This document shows, piece by piece, positions 22,472 through 33,749 of a stretch of DNA of 64,000 nucleotides. Every line of letters begins with the position of its first letter. Position 1 is the first letter of the stretch. Both the position numbers and the translations under genes were made by a program. The DNA is from Ariolimax columbianus (Eukaryota; Mollusca; Gastropoda; Stylommatophora; Arionidae). The DNA is taken from positions 60,242,331 through 60,306,330 of the forward strand of contig JAVGWX010000009.1 of the NCBI GenBank assembly GCA_036924085.1, read 5' to 3'. The notes beneath the pieces were generated by a model. It made no database searches, was not told the DNA's origin, and worked only from the letters and a program-made list of their open reading frames with translations.

Positions 22472-23041
22472 CCTTCCTTCTTCTTCTTTTCGTTCAGGAT
22501 CTTTTGGTCATGCTATATTTACAGGCCAGTCGCTTTGATGAAGTCTGTAGTCTTCATCAGGTGGAAGCGACTGCCCCACAGCTTTTGTCTCAGCTCCGCA
22601 CCCTCTGGCCAGGTCTGACATCTCATTTCCCTATAGAATGGGCATTCCCGTAGAATGTGTTCATGTTTTTGGTCCATCTGTTCCAAATGGGCATTCCCGT
22701 AGAATGTGTTCATGTTTTTGGTCCATCTGTTCCAAATAGGCATTCCGGTATAATGTGTTCATGTTTTTGGTCCATCTGTTCCAAATGGCCATTCCCGTAG
22801 AATGTGTTCATGTTTTTGGCTCATCTGTTCCAAATGGGCATTCCCGTAGAATGTGTTCATGTTTTTGGTCCATCTGTTCCAAATAGGCATTCCGGTATAA
22901 TGTGTTCATGTTTTTGGTCCATCTGTTCCAAATGGCCATTCCCGTAGAATGTGTTCATGTTTTTGGTTCATCTGTTCCAAATGGGCATTCCCGTAGAATG
23001 TGTTCATGTTTTTGGTCCATCTGTTCCAAATGGGCATTCTT
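22472..23041 (-). pseudogene. I-type LINE 3' end with a 49-bp minisatellite grown from its coding sequence
   Basis: The minus strand encodes EHILRECPFYREMRCQTWPE, then GAELRQKLWGSRFHLMKTTD and FIKATGL with a stop. The tail is GAA-rich (22472-22490 region). This is the cysteine-knuckle tail of an RNase H LINE, a second family distinct from that at 11150. From 22634 to 23041 the segment encoding HLEQMDQKHEHILREC is repeated about eight times with a 49-bp period. The period is not a multiple of three, so each unit shifts frame. The same tail occurs at 45165-45290 without the array. Confidence 0.8.
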
Positions 23042-23404
23042 CGGGGTGGGAGTTCTTTAGTCGGTAAAGAGGTGCTTACCTAACTTGCTTAGGGAAGGAG
23101 GAGGAAAGGGGGGAGGACGAAGAAGGAAAATGGTCGGTCCCTCTCCGTTAAGAATTGCTGTACTGAACGGGGATGCGAGTGGACGAACGACGCAGATATC
23201 GCGGTCCTGCTGTAAATTACAGCGCAATATCCTGTTTAGGACGAACAACAATAAGAAACATAAAGCTGATACATGTACTTAGGACAAGCATGCTCCGCTA
23301 ATCAGTCAGGCTAGGGACAGAGTATTACCGATTCGTGAAAATTGCCGAACAGCGAAGCAAATCTTTTGCGTGACTAGTAAATGCATTTTGGTTACCTAGA
23401 AAAG

Positions 23405-24150
23405 TACGACTAGTGTTCAAATTAAACCCGACCTAACTGCACCAAGTAAACATACGTACGATATGCATGAGGACTTCACTTCTAATGTAAGCAGCACATA
23501 CCAACCGTCAAGTTTGCAAAATTTCATTATGCTCGACTCATAGTTTTCTCACCAGACCTTTAAAAACATGGCGGGTGTGACACGGAATCCGTTCAGAGTT
23601 GATCAGCGAGCAATGATTCGGTTTCTAACAGCTGAAACATGTCGACCAGTTGACATTCATCGCCCAATATAGGTAATGTCTGGGGACAAAAGTGTTGTGA
23701 ACGTAAGATCCGACGACGGTCAAACTGAATTTCTGGATCAATTTTGGCGATGGCAGCTTCTGACGTAACAATATGTGCCTGATCTGATCTTGGAAGATCT
23801 TTCGTTAACTCTCGTCTTTCTTTAAACATCGTTGTCCAGTTCTTCTCTGTTGTCTTCGACACACTTTTGTCACCATACACTGCCTGCATTCTACAAAGAA
23901 TGTCAACTGGTCGACGTCCTTCGGTTGTTAGAAACCGAATTACCGCTCGCTGATCAACTCTGGCCGGATTCTGTATCACACCCGCCATGTTTTCAACTGT
24001 CTTCTGAGGAAACTTTGAGTCGGAGGATAATGTAATTTTGCAAACTTGACGGTTGGTATGTGCTGTTTGCATCAGAGGTGACGTCATCATGCACATCGCA
24101 CGTATGTTCACTTGCTGCAGTTAGGTTCTTTTATTTGAACACGCCTCGTA
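23405..24150 (-). mobile_element. Foldback mariner-type element
   Basis: The minus strand from 23988 encodes MAGVIQNPARVDQRAVIRFL, then EGRRPVDILCRMQAVYGD and KSVSKTT, on to ELTKDLPRSDQAHIVTSEAA. This is the helix-turn-helix part of a mariner transposase (HTH_48/SETMAR-like). The plus strand from 23568 encodes a second, diverged copy of the first 45 residues (MAGVTRNPFRVDQRAMIRFL). Both outer ends are the same terminus (tacga, three bases, gtgttcaaat) with matching untranslated leaders. Two arms of about 295 bp thus face each other around a 150-bp unique centre. The catalytic DDD domain is absent. Confidence 0.85.
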
Positions 24151-24204
24151 AATAACGTACTATACAAAAGTCATCCCGAATATTATAAGCACAAATATAG
24201 GAGG

Positions 24205-24693
24205 CGAACAGTGAATTTCAAATTAAAAATCTACTCAAATTATTCTAGGAATATTCGCCGCACAGAGAGTGTGTCGCAAAAAAGGGGACTGTGTGGCTAT
24301 AACTTCAGGTCTTGGTTATGTAGCTAGCGGAGCGGCTTAGATGGCGCATGACAGACTGCGTATCTACCTTGATCTAAATTTACGCTTCCCCCTCCACCAG
24401 TCTCAAAATAGGCGAACGTATATTCTAGAGGCTAACAGATGCTGGGATTGACCTGGTAAGTCACCAGTGGATCTTCACCAGTCAAACAAAATATGAAACA
24501 AAGGAGGTCAGACCTCCCCACGACATCTAACGACATAAGTGGACTGAAGGAGTCCCACCTCCCCACGACGTCTAACGACATAAGTGGACTGAAGAGGTCC
24601 CACCTCCCCACGACGTCTAACGACATAAGTGGACTGAAGAGGTCCCACCTCCCCACGACGTCTAACGACATTAGTGAATTTAAGATAGATAGA
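24205..24693 (+). repeat. Interspersed repeat D, copy 1, ending in a 45-bp minisatellite
   Basis: 24205-24560 matches the reverse complement of 36906-37237 ('ttcaaattaaaaatc', 'ggggactgtgtggctataac', 'gctgggattgacctgg', 'aaaatatgaaacaaag'). The last 45 bp of the element, which include 'acctccccacgacgtctaac', are repeated four times here. After the last unit comes 'gatagatag', the start of a GATA tail. The 15-residue in-frame peptide repeat is a by-product. Confidence 0.85.
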
Positions 24694-25079
24694 ACGGGCA
24701 ATAATTTTAATAAACAATGGTCGAACTAACAAAGAGTCGATTAGACAGGTATATCTATACTATAAACTTCGAACTTTTTGTCTCAGACGACACTGACTGC
24801 AGTGCAATAGTATTTTAAAGAATTGTTCCACGAGGGCTTGGCAGTCGGTCTAAGATTTCGCTCGTAGTCACATAGTATATACGTCAACTCTGTTGGATAG
24901 GTTCATGCTGTCAGTCTTGGAGCCGAAATACTTTAAGTATCCGTGGTTCTTTACCGGGAAGGAAAGAATAGGACTAAAGCACCAATACCTATCGTCAAAG
25001 GCGACTAGTGTGAGGTGCTGGTAAGGGGCTAGATACCTTATCAAGTCAATCAAATTGATGCATAAATTGGGGAACTAGG

Positions 25080-25465
25080 GGCTAGTCCGGCCAGGCACAA
25101 CATACTGACTAGGAGGTCGCGTTAGGGCCAGGCATAATATACTGACCAGGACGTTGCGATAGGGCCAGGCGCAGCATACTGATCAGGACGTCATGTCAAG
25201 GTCAGGCACAATATACTGACCACGACACCATTATCTCTCTTCCATGAAGATTCCATGAAAACAGACTGTTTTCAAAGCAATCTGGCTGACGAGATGTAGA
25301 TCGACGTGATTCCCGTAGTGGTAGGCGCCACGAAGATGAAGCTAATCATTGCACATTCGCCTGTAGGAATTGCGGTCCACATTCATCAGCACGCTCGGGA
25401 TGTGAAGAAAGCTACTACAACCCGCCACTTAGTGCCCTTGTCAGGACGCACAAAAAAGTAAACTT
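25080..25465 (-). mobile_element. Interspersed repeat A, copy 5
   Basis: Reverse copy with four tandem 37-bp units at its left ('ggcacaacatactgactagg' type), then 'gtagatcgacgtgattcccg', 'tgtgaagaaagctactacaa', 'ccgccacttagtgccc' and 'taaacttactcattgtgg'. It has no clear target duplication. Confidence 0.8.
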
Positions 25466-25785
25466 ACTCATTGTGGCCATTATACAAAAACAGCTACATA
25501 AATTACCGCTACTAAATGACACATAGTGCTGTGGCGCAGGCTTCGTAACAGAGGTCAACTGCAGTAGTGGCCCTATATTTCGGATGGAGGGGAAATGGAC
25601 AAGGATAAGACGTTTGTTTGCGGTCCTCACACTTGTACTTAGGATCCTTGTATTCAAACAGAAAGGTTATGCATGCTGCCAGGTAGCTGACGGTTATCCG
25701 TAGTATGTTCATTATATCGCAATGTTTATTTCTGTGGCTGACTTCTTCTTCTCTTTCGCCACTTTAAAAAAAATAACATCTGCAC

Positions 25786-26345
25786 GTGAAGTCCAGTTTT
25801 CTGAATAAAGGTTGCTGTTGTAGAGAGTTCTTTAAGACTCCCGAACAGCTTTGTGTGGAGCTTCATCTCCATGGGCCAGTGCTCAGTACGCAATTGGCTA
25901 AGCATATTCCAGTCTTGCAGGATATATTAGGCTGTCTGTGCTGCTTGTCCGCTCATATATTTGGGTGGTGGAGATCATTTCAGTCTGTGTAAGTGGTCAT
26001 TCAATTTGTTAGTCCCGTTCCCATGCGAAACAGAATTGCGTTCTCCCCTCGATCAAGACAGTGATAACTCTCTTGTTTGACCGACTTTCCTTATGGGTTG
26101 GAAAAGTGTTTTCTTTTCTTAGAAGGTGATTGTTTGTTCTTTATATTCTCGTCCTGCTCCCAACCTGTTGTTGTCTCCTTTCCTGGTATACCACAGTGTA
26201 ATGGTATCCAATGTAGCCATACTCTTGGCTCTTAGTTCGTGTACAGCTTTCTGTTAAGCCCAGCAGTTTATCATTCTTGAGGGCTTGCAAAACTGACACT
26301 GCATATGTCAGGAATTCGCCCTGACTTGTTGTGGCTGGCATTGAC
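25786..26345 (-). pseudogene. LINE relic: RNase H domain and C-terminal tail
   Basis: The minus strand reads AVSVLQALKNDKLLGLTES, then in a shifted frame VWLHWIPLHCGIPGKE, the 'WIPxHCGIPGNE' box of the LINE RNase H domain. Further on come ENAILFRMGTGLTN, then WPMEMKLHTKLFGSLKELS and TTATFIQKTGL. The order (RNase H, 'ILFRLRTGH', 'LFGSLxxLxxTATFIxxTGL') fits an I-type element related to the one at 22472. Several frameshifts and stops are present. The first RNase H catalytic aspartate is not recognisable. Confidence 0.8.
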
Positions 26346-26552
26346 CTGTTGGGGCTGACATTGGCTTGTTGTGTTACTAATTATATCTGCAGCAATAATT
26401 AGTGCATGTTGATTTTTGTCTGCCGTGTGGGCAGCCTATTATCTTGCTGTTTCTACTCAAATGGATGACTTGCGCGATGATTTGGAGTAACGTAAGTAAG
26501 AAACTGCGCCATTAGTCAATCTCACTCTCACTTTTGGCCATATTTTTTTGTC

Positions 26553-26792
26553 CTTGCGTTCGCCTTATTTCTCGATTCTCCAAGGCGGTGTGCGTTGCAG
26601 TGTGGTTTTTATTTTGTGCCTGTCGGCCCAGTGCATCCGACTTCGGCATGCATTTTATGTAAGGGTCTGTTTCCTCCTGTATTTTCTAATGGTTTGCTTC
26701 CCCAGGGTAACGGACTGTGCTGTGATGGGGATCGAATCCAGTACCTTTTGGTTGTGATTGGTCTCACTTAACCACTAGCCCACACCGTCCCC
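26553..26792 (-). mobile_element. SINE B (tRNA-headed), full copy
   Basis: On the minus strand, the head carries the A box (complement of 'ttaaccactagccca') and B box (complement of 'ggggatcgaatccag'). The body is the complement of 'tgcatccgacttcggcatgc' and 'cctgtcggccc'. It lies head to right. Its AT-rich 3' end merges into 'tatttttttgtcc'. Confidence 0.75.
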
Positions 26793-27061
26793 GTGTATGT
26801 ACTTCAGTCGAGTAGTTTGAACAGAATTTGCCATTTGATAAACTAGTAGTTTCATTTTTTTAATCAGGGTTCAGAACATAGATGTCTGCCCCTCCATTCT
26901 TCATTGCCCTCGTTGTTGATCCATAATTATCTACCTGGATCCATGTTTCTCTGTGGTATAGTTCTTTGGCCATGTCGCATGTGGTGTTTTCTTTTGGAGA
27001 GCATTATGCTTCTAGGGCTGATGGAAGGTATATTGCGTATTGGATAAGATTTGTATTACGT

Positions 27062-27329
27062 TTTAGAAACTCTGCCCGGACGACGGTTAATAGTCTACTC
27101 TTATTGATTTTCAACTGCCAATTGTTCTTGTACGTTTATATAGGATTTCCGAGTTTTTCACTAATCTTCAATTTGACTAGACATTAGTCTCACCTCCCTC
27201 GAGATCATGCGACGCTTGATTTTCAACTGCTAATTGTTCTTGTACGTTTACATGGGATTTCCGAGTTTTTCACCAATCTTTAATTTGACTAGACATTAGT
27301 CTCACCTCCCACGAGATCATGCGACGCTT
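27062..27329 (-). repeat. Interspersed repeat F, copy 3, with a 112-bp tandem duplication
   Basis: The segment 27106-27217 ('gattttcaactgccaattgt' through 'gcgacgctt') is repeated at 27218-27329 with few changes. The left end ('gcccggacgacggttaat') matches F4 at 51352 and the tRNA-headed repeat at 37243. Confidence 0.8.
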
Positions 27330-27345
27330 ATTTCTTGTGAGATTC

Positions 27346-27469
27346 TTCTTCTTCTTCTTCTTCGTACGCTGTCAGACGTCATCCTGTATTTTTTCGAAAA
27401 AAGCATCGGTCATCCTGAGACTGTCGACACTGCCATAGAGCTTGTCTAGTGTTGCCACTGGTGATGTCC
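27346..27469 (-). mobile_element. RNase H LINE (I/Nimb type), 3' fragment, copy 3
   Basis: This 124-bp insertion in reverse orientation has its CTT tail complement at 27346-27363, then 'cgtacgctgtcagacg', a T-rich 'ttttttcgaaaaaa' and 'ggtcatcctgagactgtcga', all matching the 3' end at 13000. A perfect 12-bp duplication, cttgtgagattc, flanks it (27334-27345 and 27470-27481). Confidence 0.92.
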
Positions 27470-27895
27470 CTTGTGAGATTCGAAACCTCACTGTTTCTTA
27501 CTTTCGTTTATTGACAAGCAAGCTCTTTTAACTCTCAGCTACATGAATGTGTATCCGGATTTTAATGAATAGACCACATGATACACTTTGTAATAGTTTT
27601 ATTACAGTGTAAATGTTGACACTTGCTCTTTTCATCATATACACAGACACGCAGACCTGGCCTGCACGACTAGACAGCGAGATAAAGACAAAGAATACGT
27701 AAAATAAAAACAAGCTTTTATTTATAACGAAACTTCTTTTTTGTTTGTTTTTGGAACTACATGAAATGTAATTTTTTTTTAAAATTTCAGTGTATCCTTG
27801 GCATTTTTGGTAGTTTATTCTAGGATCTTTCAACGTTTGATGGATAAAATTGTCGCAGTAGTAGATTCTATGTACACCATTTTAGCTCTGTAATT

Positions 27896-29600
27896 CAGGG
27901 CTTCTTAAATTTTTCATTTTAGAACCCTTTGGATCAGGCACATTTTTTCAGGACCATTCATAAATGCAATTGATGCTAACACTGCATATATACAATATAT
28001 ACCAAAGACAATTTACTGCAGGCTGAAAACAAGATTAGAATAAGTTTACATAAAATGAGATGGATGTGATTGCTTATTCTGACCCAATAACTCGAATAGT
28101 GGCTAAATATTCATTACTGGTGCCCTCATCGAAATCTCGATGTTCTTAACACTTGAACGGTATTTTGTTGTAAGTGTCGTCAATGTCAAAAATGCCGATT
28201 CGCACAAATGACAAAAGAGCTGTCATCGCTAATTCCGACAGTATTGTAAATTCTGCTTTAACATACAGCCAAAAGGTGTTCAAGCTATTTCTTGAAAATT
28301 CAAGTTTCAGATTTGAATCACATGAAAGTTCTGCAAATTCTTCGTGAGCTTTCAACGAGAGGCGTTTCAGATTGTCCATTTCCACGATACAAGAGTTTTG
28401 AATTAAATCTAACTGATTATTATCTAATTCCGGTAGAAAATGTTTCTGAAAATTGTTTTTCAAGCAAAGCAAATGATCAATTTCAATTTGTTTAATCAAA
28501 TGAAAACTAAACATTTTATCAACAACAAAAAATCCCGTGTGCGTGAAAACATTTGTAATAAGTCATTTTCCACTTTATATATCAATATGTTTAATTTTGT
28601 TTCTATATGAAAACCTGCATTTTATCTTTCAGTATACAGATATTCGTGTTATACCCTTAGAGAGACAAATTACGTTTGTCGAGTTTCTCAAATTAATTCT
28701 CTCACATAGCATAATTAGCACAGCGAATCATCAATTTGAAAGAAATTGACATATTCTGAGTTATTTTCAAACAGAAATGGTATTCTTTTATTTTTTTAAA
28801 CTAATGGCCGTCTCAAAACTCGTCCTTTTGACAGCCATCTTACATCTGTTAGCAGTAAAAAGTGTGCTGAAATTGGATTCCATTTCATCATATGAATTTG
28901 CAATTAGTGTTGGATGATCTAGGTATTGCAGGATCTACAGCTTCAGCATTATCTGCAATCTTAGTCCTTGACAAACTAACCACATATCTATAGGTAAGAT
29001 TTTGTCGATTTCATTGAACACTGTACAACTAACACTGCTATTTTCACGAACACCGAATACGAAGGGTCACACACTGCTACTAAGACCGCCCGCACACCGC
29101 GCAACAATTAAGTAACGCAAGTTGGTCAACTGTTGTGAAACTCAACAGGTCAGTAACTAGTTGATGCAGTGTATTGCACATGGAGAAACTCAAGTTAGTC
29201 TCCATCTTGCGGAAATGGCATATCTTTCACATTGAGTAGAGTTCCACTGACATCTGTCTCTTTAGCTCCGTTCCAACTTGCAGAGAAGACACCACCCGAT
29301 AATGCTCAACCGACTCAGGCGCGCCCTAAATCGCAAAAACACGAGCTATCGCACGAACGCGATTGTTTAAACTTAACAAGATCGACTCATATCCCAACAG
29401 TTCTAAAACGTTCACGGAAGTGTTGAGTCAACATTATGGTGAACAGCCACAACAAATAATGTTGCCACTGTTCATCGAAAATGAAGGATAAGATTAGTTA
29501 ACCAATTGTTTATGATTTATTTTCTTCAAATATTACCGCGACCCCTAATAATACTTACGCAACCAAGATGAGTCGTGAACCTCTAGTCTAATAATCCCTG
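27896..29600 (-). mobile_element. hAT-type (ZBED-like) DNA transposon relic
   Basis: Terminal inverted repeats begin cagggcttcttaaa on the left and, read from the right end, cagggattattaga. They are flanked by 8-bp near-duplicates ctgtaatt (27888-27895) and ctctaagt (29601-29608), as for hAT elements. The minus strand at 28146-28514 encodes PELDNNQLDLIQNSCIVEMD, ELSCDSNLKLEF, NTFWLYVKAEFTILSELAM and TALLSF. This is the C-terminal part of a ZBED/SCAND3-like hAT transposase just before the dimerisation block. The frame then decays. The N-terminal zinc finger and DDE residues were not found. Confidence 0.75.
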
Positions 29601-29774
29601 CTCTAAGTTACGGAGAAGTTGACTAAAATAGGAGAAATACAATTCCACACAAACGGACAACGGTAAAACTTAGTTAAAGTAATAGTTTGTAAAAAGGTGG
29701 ATTCGTGCTGTTAAATAAATATTACAGAGGCATGAATTCAAAACACCATGATACATAAACGCCCAAAAAAGATT

Positions 29775-30110
29775 ACACCTTCTTCTTCTTCTTCTTCAAA
29801 TTTTTCTTCTTCCTCATCTTCCATCATATATTTCTCTTTTGCTTCTTCTTCTACTACTTCTTTCAATTATTCTAACATTCCTTCTTCTACTTCTTCTTCT
29901 ACAACTTCTATTAATTCTTCTTATACCTTTTCTTCTACTTTTTCTTCTAATTCTTCTACTGATTCTTATTCTTCTTTGTTTAATTCTTATTCTACTTCGT
30001 GTAATTCTACTTCTACCTTTTCTTCTCCTTTTTCTTTTACATTTACTTCCACTTTTTCTTCTAATTCTTATACTAATTCCTCTTCTACTACTTCTTCAAA
30101 AATATCGCTT
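29775..30110. repeat. Imperfect CTT/TTC-rich tract
   Basis: About 335 bp of (TTC)n are interrupted by TTA, TAA and TTG steps. Serine-rich and leucine-rich frames here are by-products. Confidence 0.9.
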
Positions 30111-30274
30111 GCGTTGAACGGCTATTATTTATTAAAACAAGAAAACAAGGTCAACAATAACAAATAAACTTCAAAGACTAATGCATGGGAGAACACCGAG
30201 AGTCCCCTTGTTCTTCCTCGTTAGTCTTTGAAAGGAAGTTGTGGCGTCGTTTACAGCGAGGTTACGATATCTGT

Positions 30275-31090
30275 GTAACAGCCGGAACATGGAAGTTAGT
30301 AGCAGGGTGATGGAGCTGGCGACTCTGCGAACAAAGGTACCTGAATGTGTGCCAAGATCACTCTATAAGTCTCGACACGGAGTCGACAAAGGAAACCGGG
30401 GGGGGGGGTGGAGGGGAAGAATGTGTCTGGTACAGGTAGGGGTTAGGAGCGACCACTCTGGTGTTCTGATTTGGGTAGTGGGGGTGGGGGTCGGGAGGGG
30501 GGGGGGAGAGTTAGTGACAGGCAGAGGCCATCGGGTCATCATTTTAGAGTGTCAGGAATTCGGGGTGATGGAGTGATTCGTTCCAATAACAACTAGTTGG
30601 AGGTAGATCCAAACTAGGGCGACGGCTGAGTCAGACAACCCACAAATGACCATTGGACAGCCCTGAAGCTGCTTGAGACTTTATAATACTAGACAAGGAT
30701 TAACTCAAGCAGACATAATCAAGAATCACGAATTTTAGAATCACACTCTTGCCCAACTTTCACACGCTTCTGCAGGGTGAGGCCTTTCCATTGCTCATTG
30801 GTTGAGCTGGCTTCTGAGAGCCCACAAGCCTTACATAGGTACATACATACGTACATATGCATCCAATCACTGGTTTATGCGTTTTAATTTCGCCCAATTG
30901 ACTACGATCTGGGGTGGAATAGGCGACCTCCTCCAGTAGAAACTAGGCAAACAGATAACATAAAAAATATAAAAAATATTCAAGCAGACTGGCCAAGTAG
31001 AAAGATTGAATGAGAGTTTAGCTAGCAGACTGGCTGGAAAGGAATGATATATTTAGCTCACCGACTTACTAGAAGAGCGAGCCTTTGAAT
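30275..31090 (+). repeat. Direct duplication G, left copy (interrupted by SINE H)
   Basis: It shares 'ggcgactctgcgaacaaagg', a poly-G run, 'gaatgtgtctggt', 'aactagttggaggtagatcc' and 'gacttactagaagagcga' with 31854-32340. Both copies begin at tgtaacag. The pair is in the same orientation, about 1.6 kb apart. Without the SINE at 30715-30979 this copy is about 550 bp. Confidence 0.8.
30715..30979 (+). mobile_element. SINE H (poly-A type), inserted in duplication G
   Basis: The insertion is flanked by the perfect 10-bp duplication tcaagcagac (30705-30714, 30980-30989) and is absent from the other G copy. Body words 'ttggttgagctggcttctga', 'ctggtttatgcg', 'cgcccaattgactac' and 'ccagtagaaactag' match the reverse copy at 43437-43690. 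The 3' end is A-rich. No pol III promoter boxes were recognised. Confidence 0.85.
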
Positions 31091-31853
31091 AACTTAAGTG
31101 TAAAAATTGTTCTGTAAGATTGACTATGACATATGTTTTGCAAATACGTTCTTGTGGGAAACAAAAAGAATGTTGCCGTTTTTTTGAGAATTTTTCTTCG
31201 AAGATGGGAATTGGGGAGCAAGAGCTAGTTTGTTCAAAGACAGGATGAGTGCACTACTAAGCCTAGGAGAAATGGGGTAGTGGATATGTTTCTGGAGAGG
31301 GGTAGTGGATAGGTGTCAGGAGAGGGGTAGTGGATAGATGTCAGGAGAGGGGTATTGGATATGTGTCAGTAGAGACACTGTGATAACTAGCCTGAGGATA
31401 AAACCACGTTAGTCGTGTCCTAACAGGACTTGGTATTAATGGAGATGTCTGCCATGGGTCGAATGGAAAGGCGTGTTAATGATACCGCCGACAGACAAAT
31501 GTCTTAAGGAAATTGGCCTGAACTGTTTGGTGTGACACTGAAGCGTCGTGTCCTTAGAGGAGGGCGCGAGATCCGGTGCATGATATGTTTACCTCAATGG
31601 GTAAGGAGAAATCCTTGAGGTGTTTTGTTTTTGTTAGGTTGAAGGTCCTACAGGGACATATTTGGGTGTGTTGGACGTAAATGATTGAAAGTGGTTGCTT
31701 GTGTTGTTTAATTTTTGTTGCATGTATATGATGTGAGTGAATCTTTAAGCGTGAATTGTGTGTACGTTGTAGATAGTTAAGACAAACATGGTGATCGTTT
31801 CCCAGATGTAAAAATGACCGTCCATGTTTTGACCTGTAGTTTAGGGAGGAAAT

Positions 31854-32340
31854 GTAACAGTTCCAGCCGGAGTATGGGCGTTAAGGGCAGGGGTGATGGG
31901 GCTGGCGACTCTGCGAACAAAGGTACCTGAATGTGTAGCAAGGTAACTTACCGTTTTAACACTATGTCGACAAAGGAAAACGGAGGGGGGGGGGGGGGGA
32001 AAGAATGTGTCTGGTGTTAGGAGCTGACCACTATAGCGTTCGGATTTGGATAGTGGAAGGTTAGTGACAGACAGAGGTCATCAGGTCTTGCTGCGAAATT
32101 TTAGAGTGACAGGAATTCGGAGTGAGTCGTTCCAATTAACTAGTTGGAGGTAGATCCAAACTAGGGCGATGGCTGAGTCAGACAACCCACAGAAAACCAT
32201 TGCACAGCCATGAAGCTGCATGAGACTACATAATACTAGGGAAGGATTAACTTAGGCAGACTGGCCATGGAGAGGGAGGGCTAGGAGACTGGCTGGAAAG
32301 GAATGAGAGTTTAGCTCACCGACTTACTAGAAGAGCGATT
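31854..32340 (+). repeat. Direct duplication G, right copy
   Basis: This is the partner of 30275-31090 without the SINE insertion. It lacks some G-rich sequence of the left copy. The two ends do not show the TG...CA pattern, primer site or polypurine tract of an LTR pair, so I treat it as a duplication or two copies of an unknown repeat. Confidence 0.75.
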
Positions 32341-32589
32341 GATAGGCTGCTACTAGCTTGCAGGCTGTCTTCGAGCTTGTGAGAGATGAAATGAGTTGCA
32401 GGGTGACTGAACCAGCATACGCCTCTGAGTCTTGGCCAGTCGCTCTACAAGGTGTGTGTTGGCCACCCTGTTACTAGAAGAGATCTGAATGTCCGTGTGT
32501 GGTGTGTACAGCACACCGAGAGAACGATGTACGTTCCGGAGTATGTGTATACGCAGATCGACTGAATATGTGAGCACATCTTAGTATAC

Positions 32590-32740
32590 GTGGAACAGAT
32601 TGCATGTGTAATGTAAATATCACCTGCCTGAAGGTATCTGAATGTGTAATGTAAAGATCATCTGCCTGAAGGTATCTGAATGTGTAATGTAAAGATCATC
32701 TGCCTGAAGGGATCTAAATGCGGATGTATAGATCACCTGT
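32590..32740. repeat. 38-bp tandem repeat, about four units
   Basis: Units combine 'aatgtgtaatgtaaagatca' with 'ctgcctgaaggtatctg'; the last is diverged. Confidence 0.8.
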
Positions 32741-33453
32741 TTGAAGTGATCTGAGTGTGGGTGAATGCACAGAGCGCCAGAGTATATAATAGGATAGTAA
32801 AGACCAGCTTGTGAGAGTGTGTTGAGTGTGCAGATAAGGGGTAAGGAGTGTAGCGGCTAGAACTGGGTTAAATGAGAATGGAAGAGTTAACAAAAGCTAA
32901 AGCTTAAACCTTCCGCTGTAGTTAATATTTATATTTATATATATAATATTTGATTATTTAGTTAATATGTGTTTTGCTCACTTTAATAATATTGTGTATG
33001 TTCCATTGTAATAATATCGTTTTTACTGTTCTGTTTGCTAAATGTTCGTTTTTGTTGATATTCATGTAAAAAATCTGCTATCTGCCGTTTGCCATGTTAT
33101 TTGCTGTGTGTGGTCGTGAATGTTGTAGATACATGTTGTAACCTTCTAGATAGCCAACTACTGTGGAAATACCTTACACTGCCATTTCTTAGTTTTTTTT
33201 TAGCACAATATTTTAAATCAGATTTTTTTCTCCCTTTTCGATCACTACTCCTATCAAGACTGCATGGTTGCAGTCTGTTTCCAGGGTCGGCCATAACCTG
33301 GAGACAGAATAGGGTCTTGCTCAGCTATGTTTCAAGCAGCCATCTACAAGTCGCTGGCTATTGTCAGTTTATTCACTACTATATCTTCGGGTCATCTGAG
33401 TCGTATATAACTGAAGCAGGAGGGCACAGTGACAATTTAATAATAGAAAAGAA

Positions 33454-33749
33454 CAGATTAGCGCAGTGGTTAGCAAGCTGGCTTCGCATCTGAGTGGTCC
33501 TAGGTTCATTCCCTAGTTGAGGCGTAAAGGGCCCCCGGGTCGACCAATCATTAAATGGGCACCGGTTCAGTCCGGGAAGTTGAAGCGGCGAAGGAGAGAA
33601 GATGAGATGGCTACCGCCCTCATAAAGACAGCCTTTGAGATGTGAGATCGCTAAATATCTCAAACCCTTACGGCAGTAATGATATGAATTACTGTTTACA
33701 GATTAGAGATCAGGAAATATTTTTTTAGTCAAAAGAAGAAGAAGAAGAA
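33454..33749 (+). mobile_element. tRNA-headed SINE with (GAA)n tail
   Basis: The head has a clear A box (ttagcgcagtggttagcaa) and B box (taggttcattccc) about 40 bp apart. The body has 'gggtcgacca' and 'gatgagatggctaccgcc'. The tail after 'tttttttagtcaa' is (AAG)n at 33733-33749, the same tail type as the RNase H LINEs. 'aaaagaa' lies at both sides and may be a short target duplication. Confidence 0.8.

Noticed and set aside
30275..32340. LTR retrotransposon
   Set aside because: The direct repeats lack TG...CA ends, and the 0.8 kb between them shows no gag or pol coding, primer-binding site or polypurine tract.
33454..33520. tRNA gene
   Set aside because: The A and B boxes are good, but no acceptor stem closes and the sequence continues into a SINE body with a tail; the same holds for 18025, 21880, 26792, 37400 and 55867.
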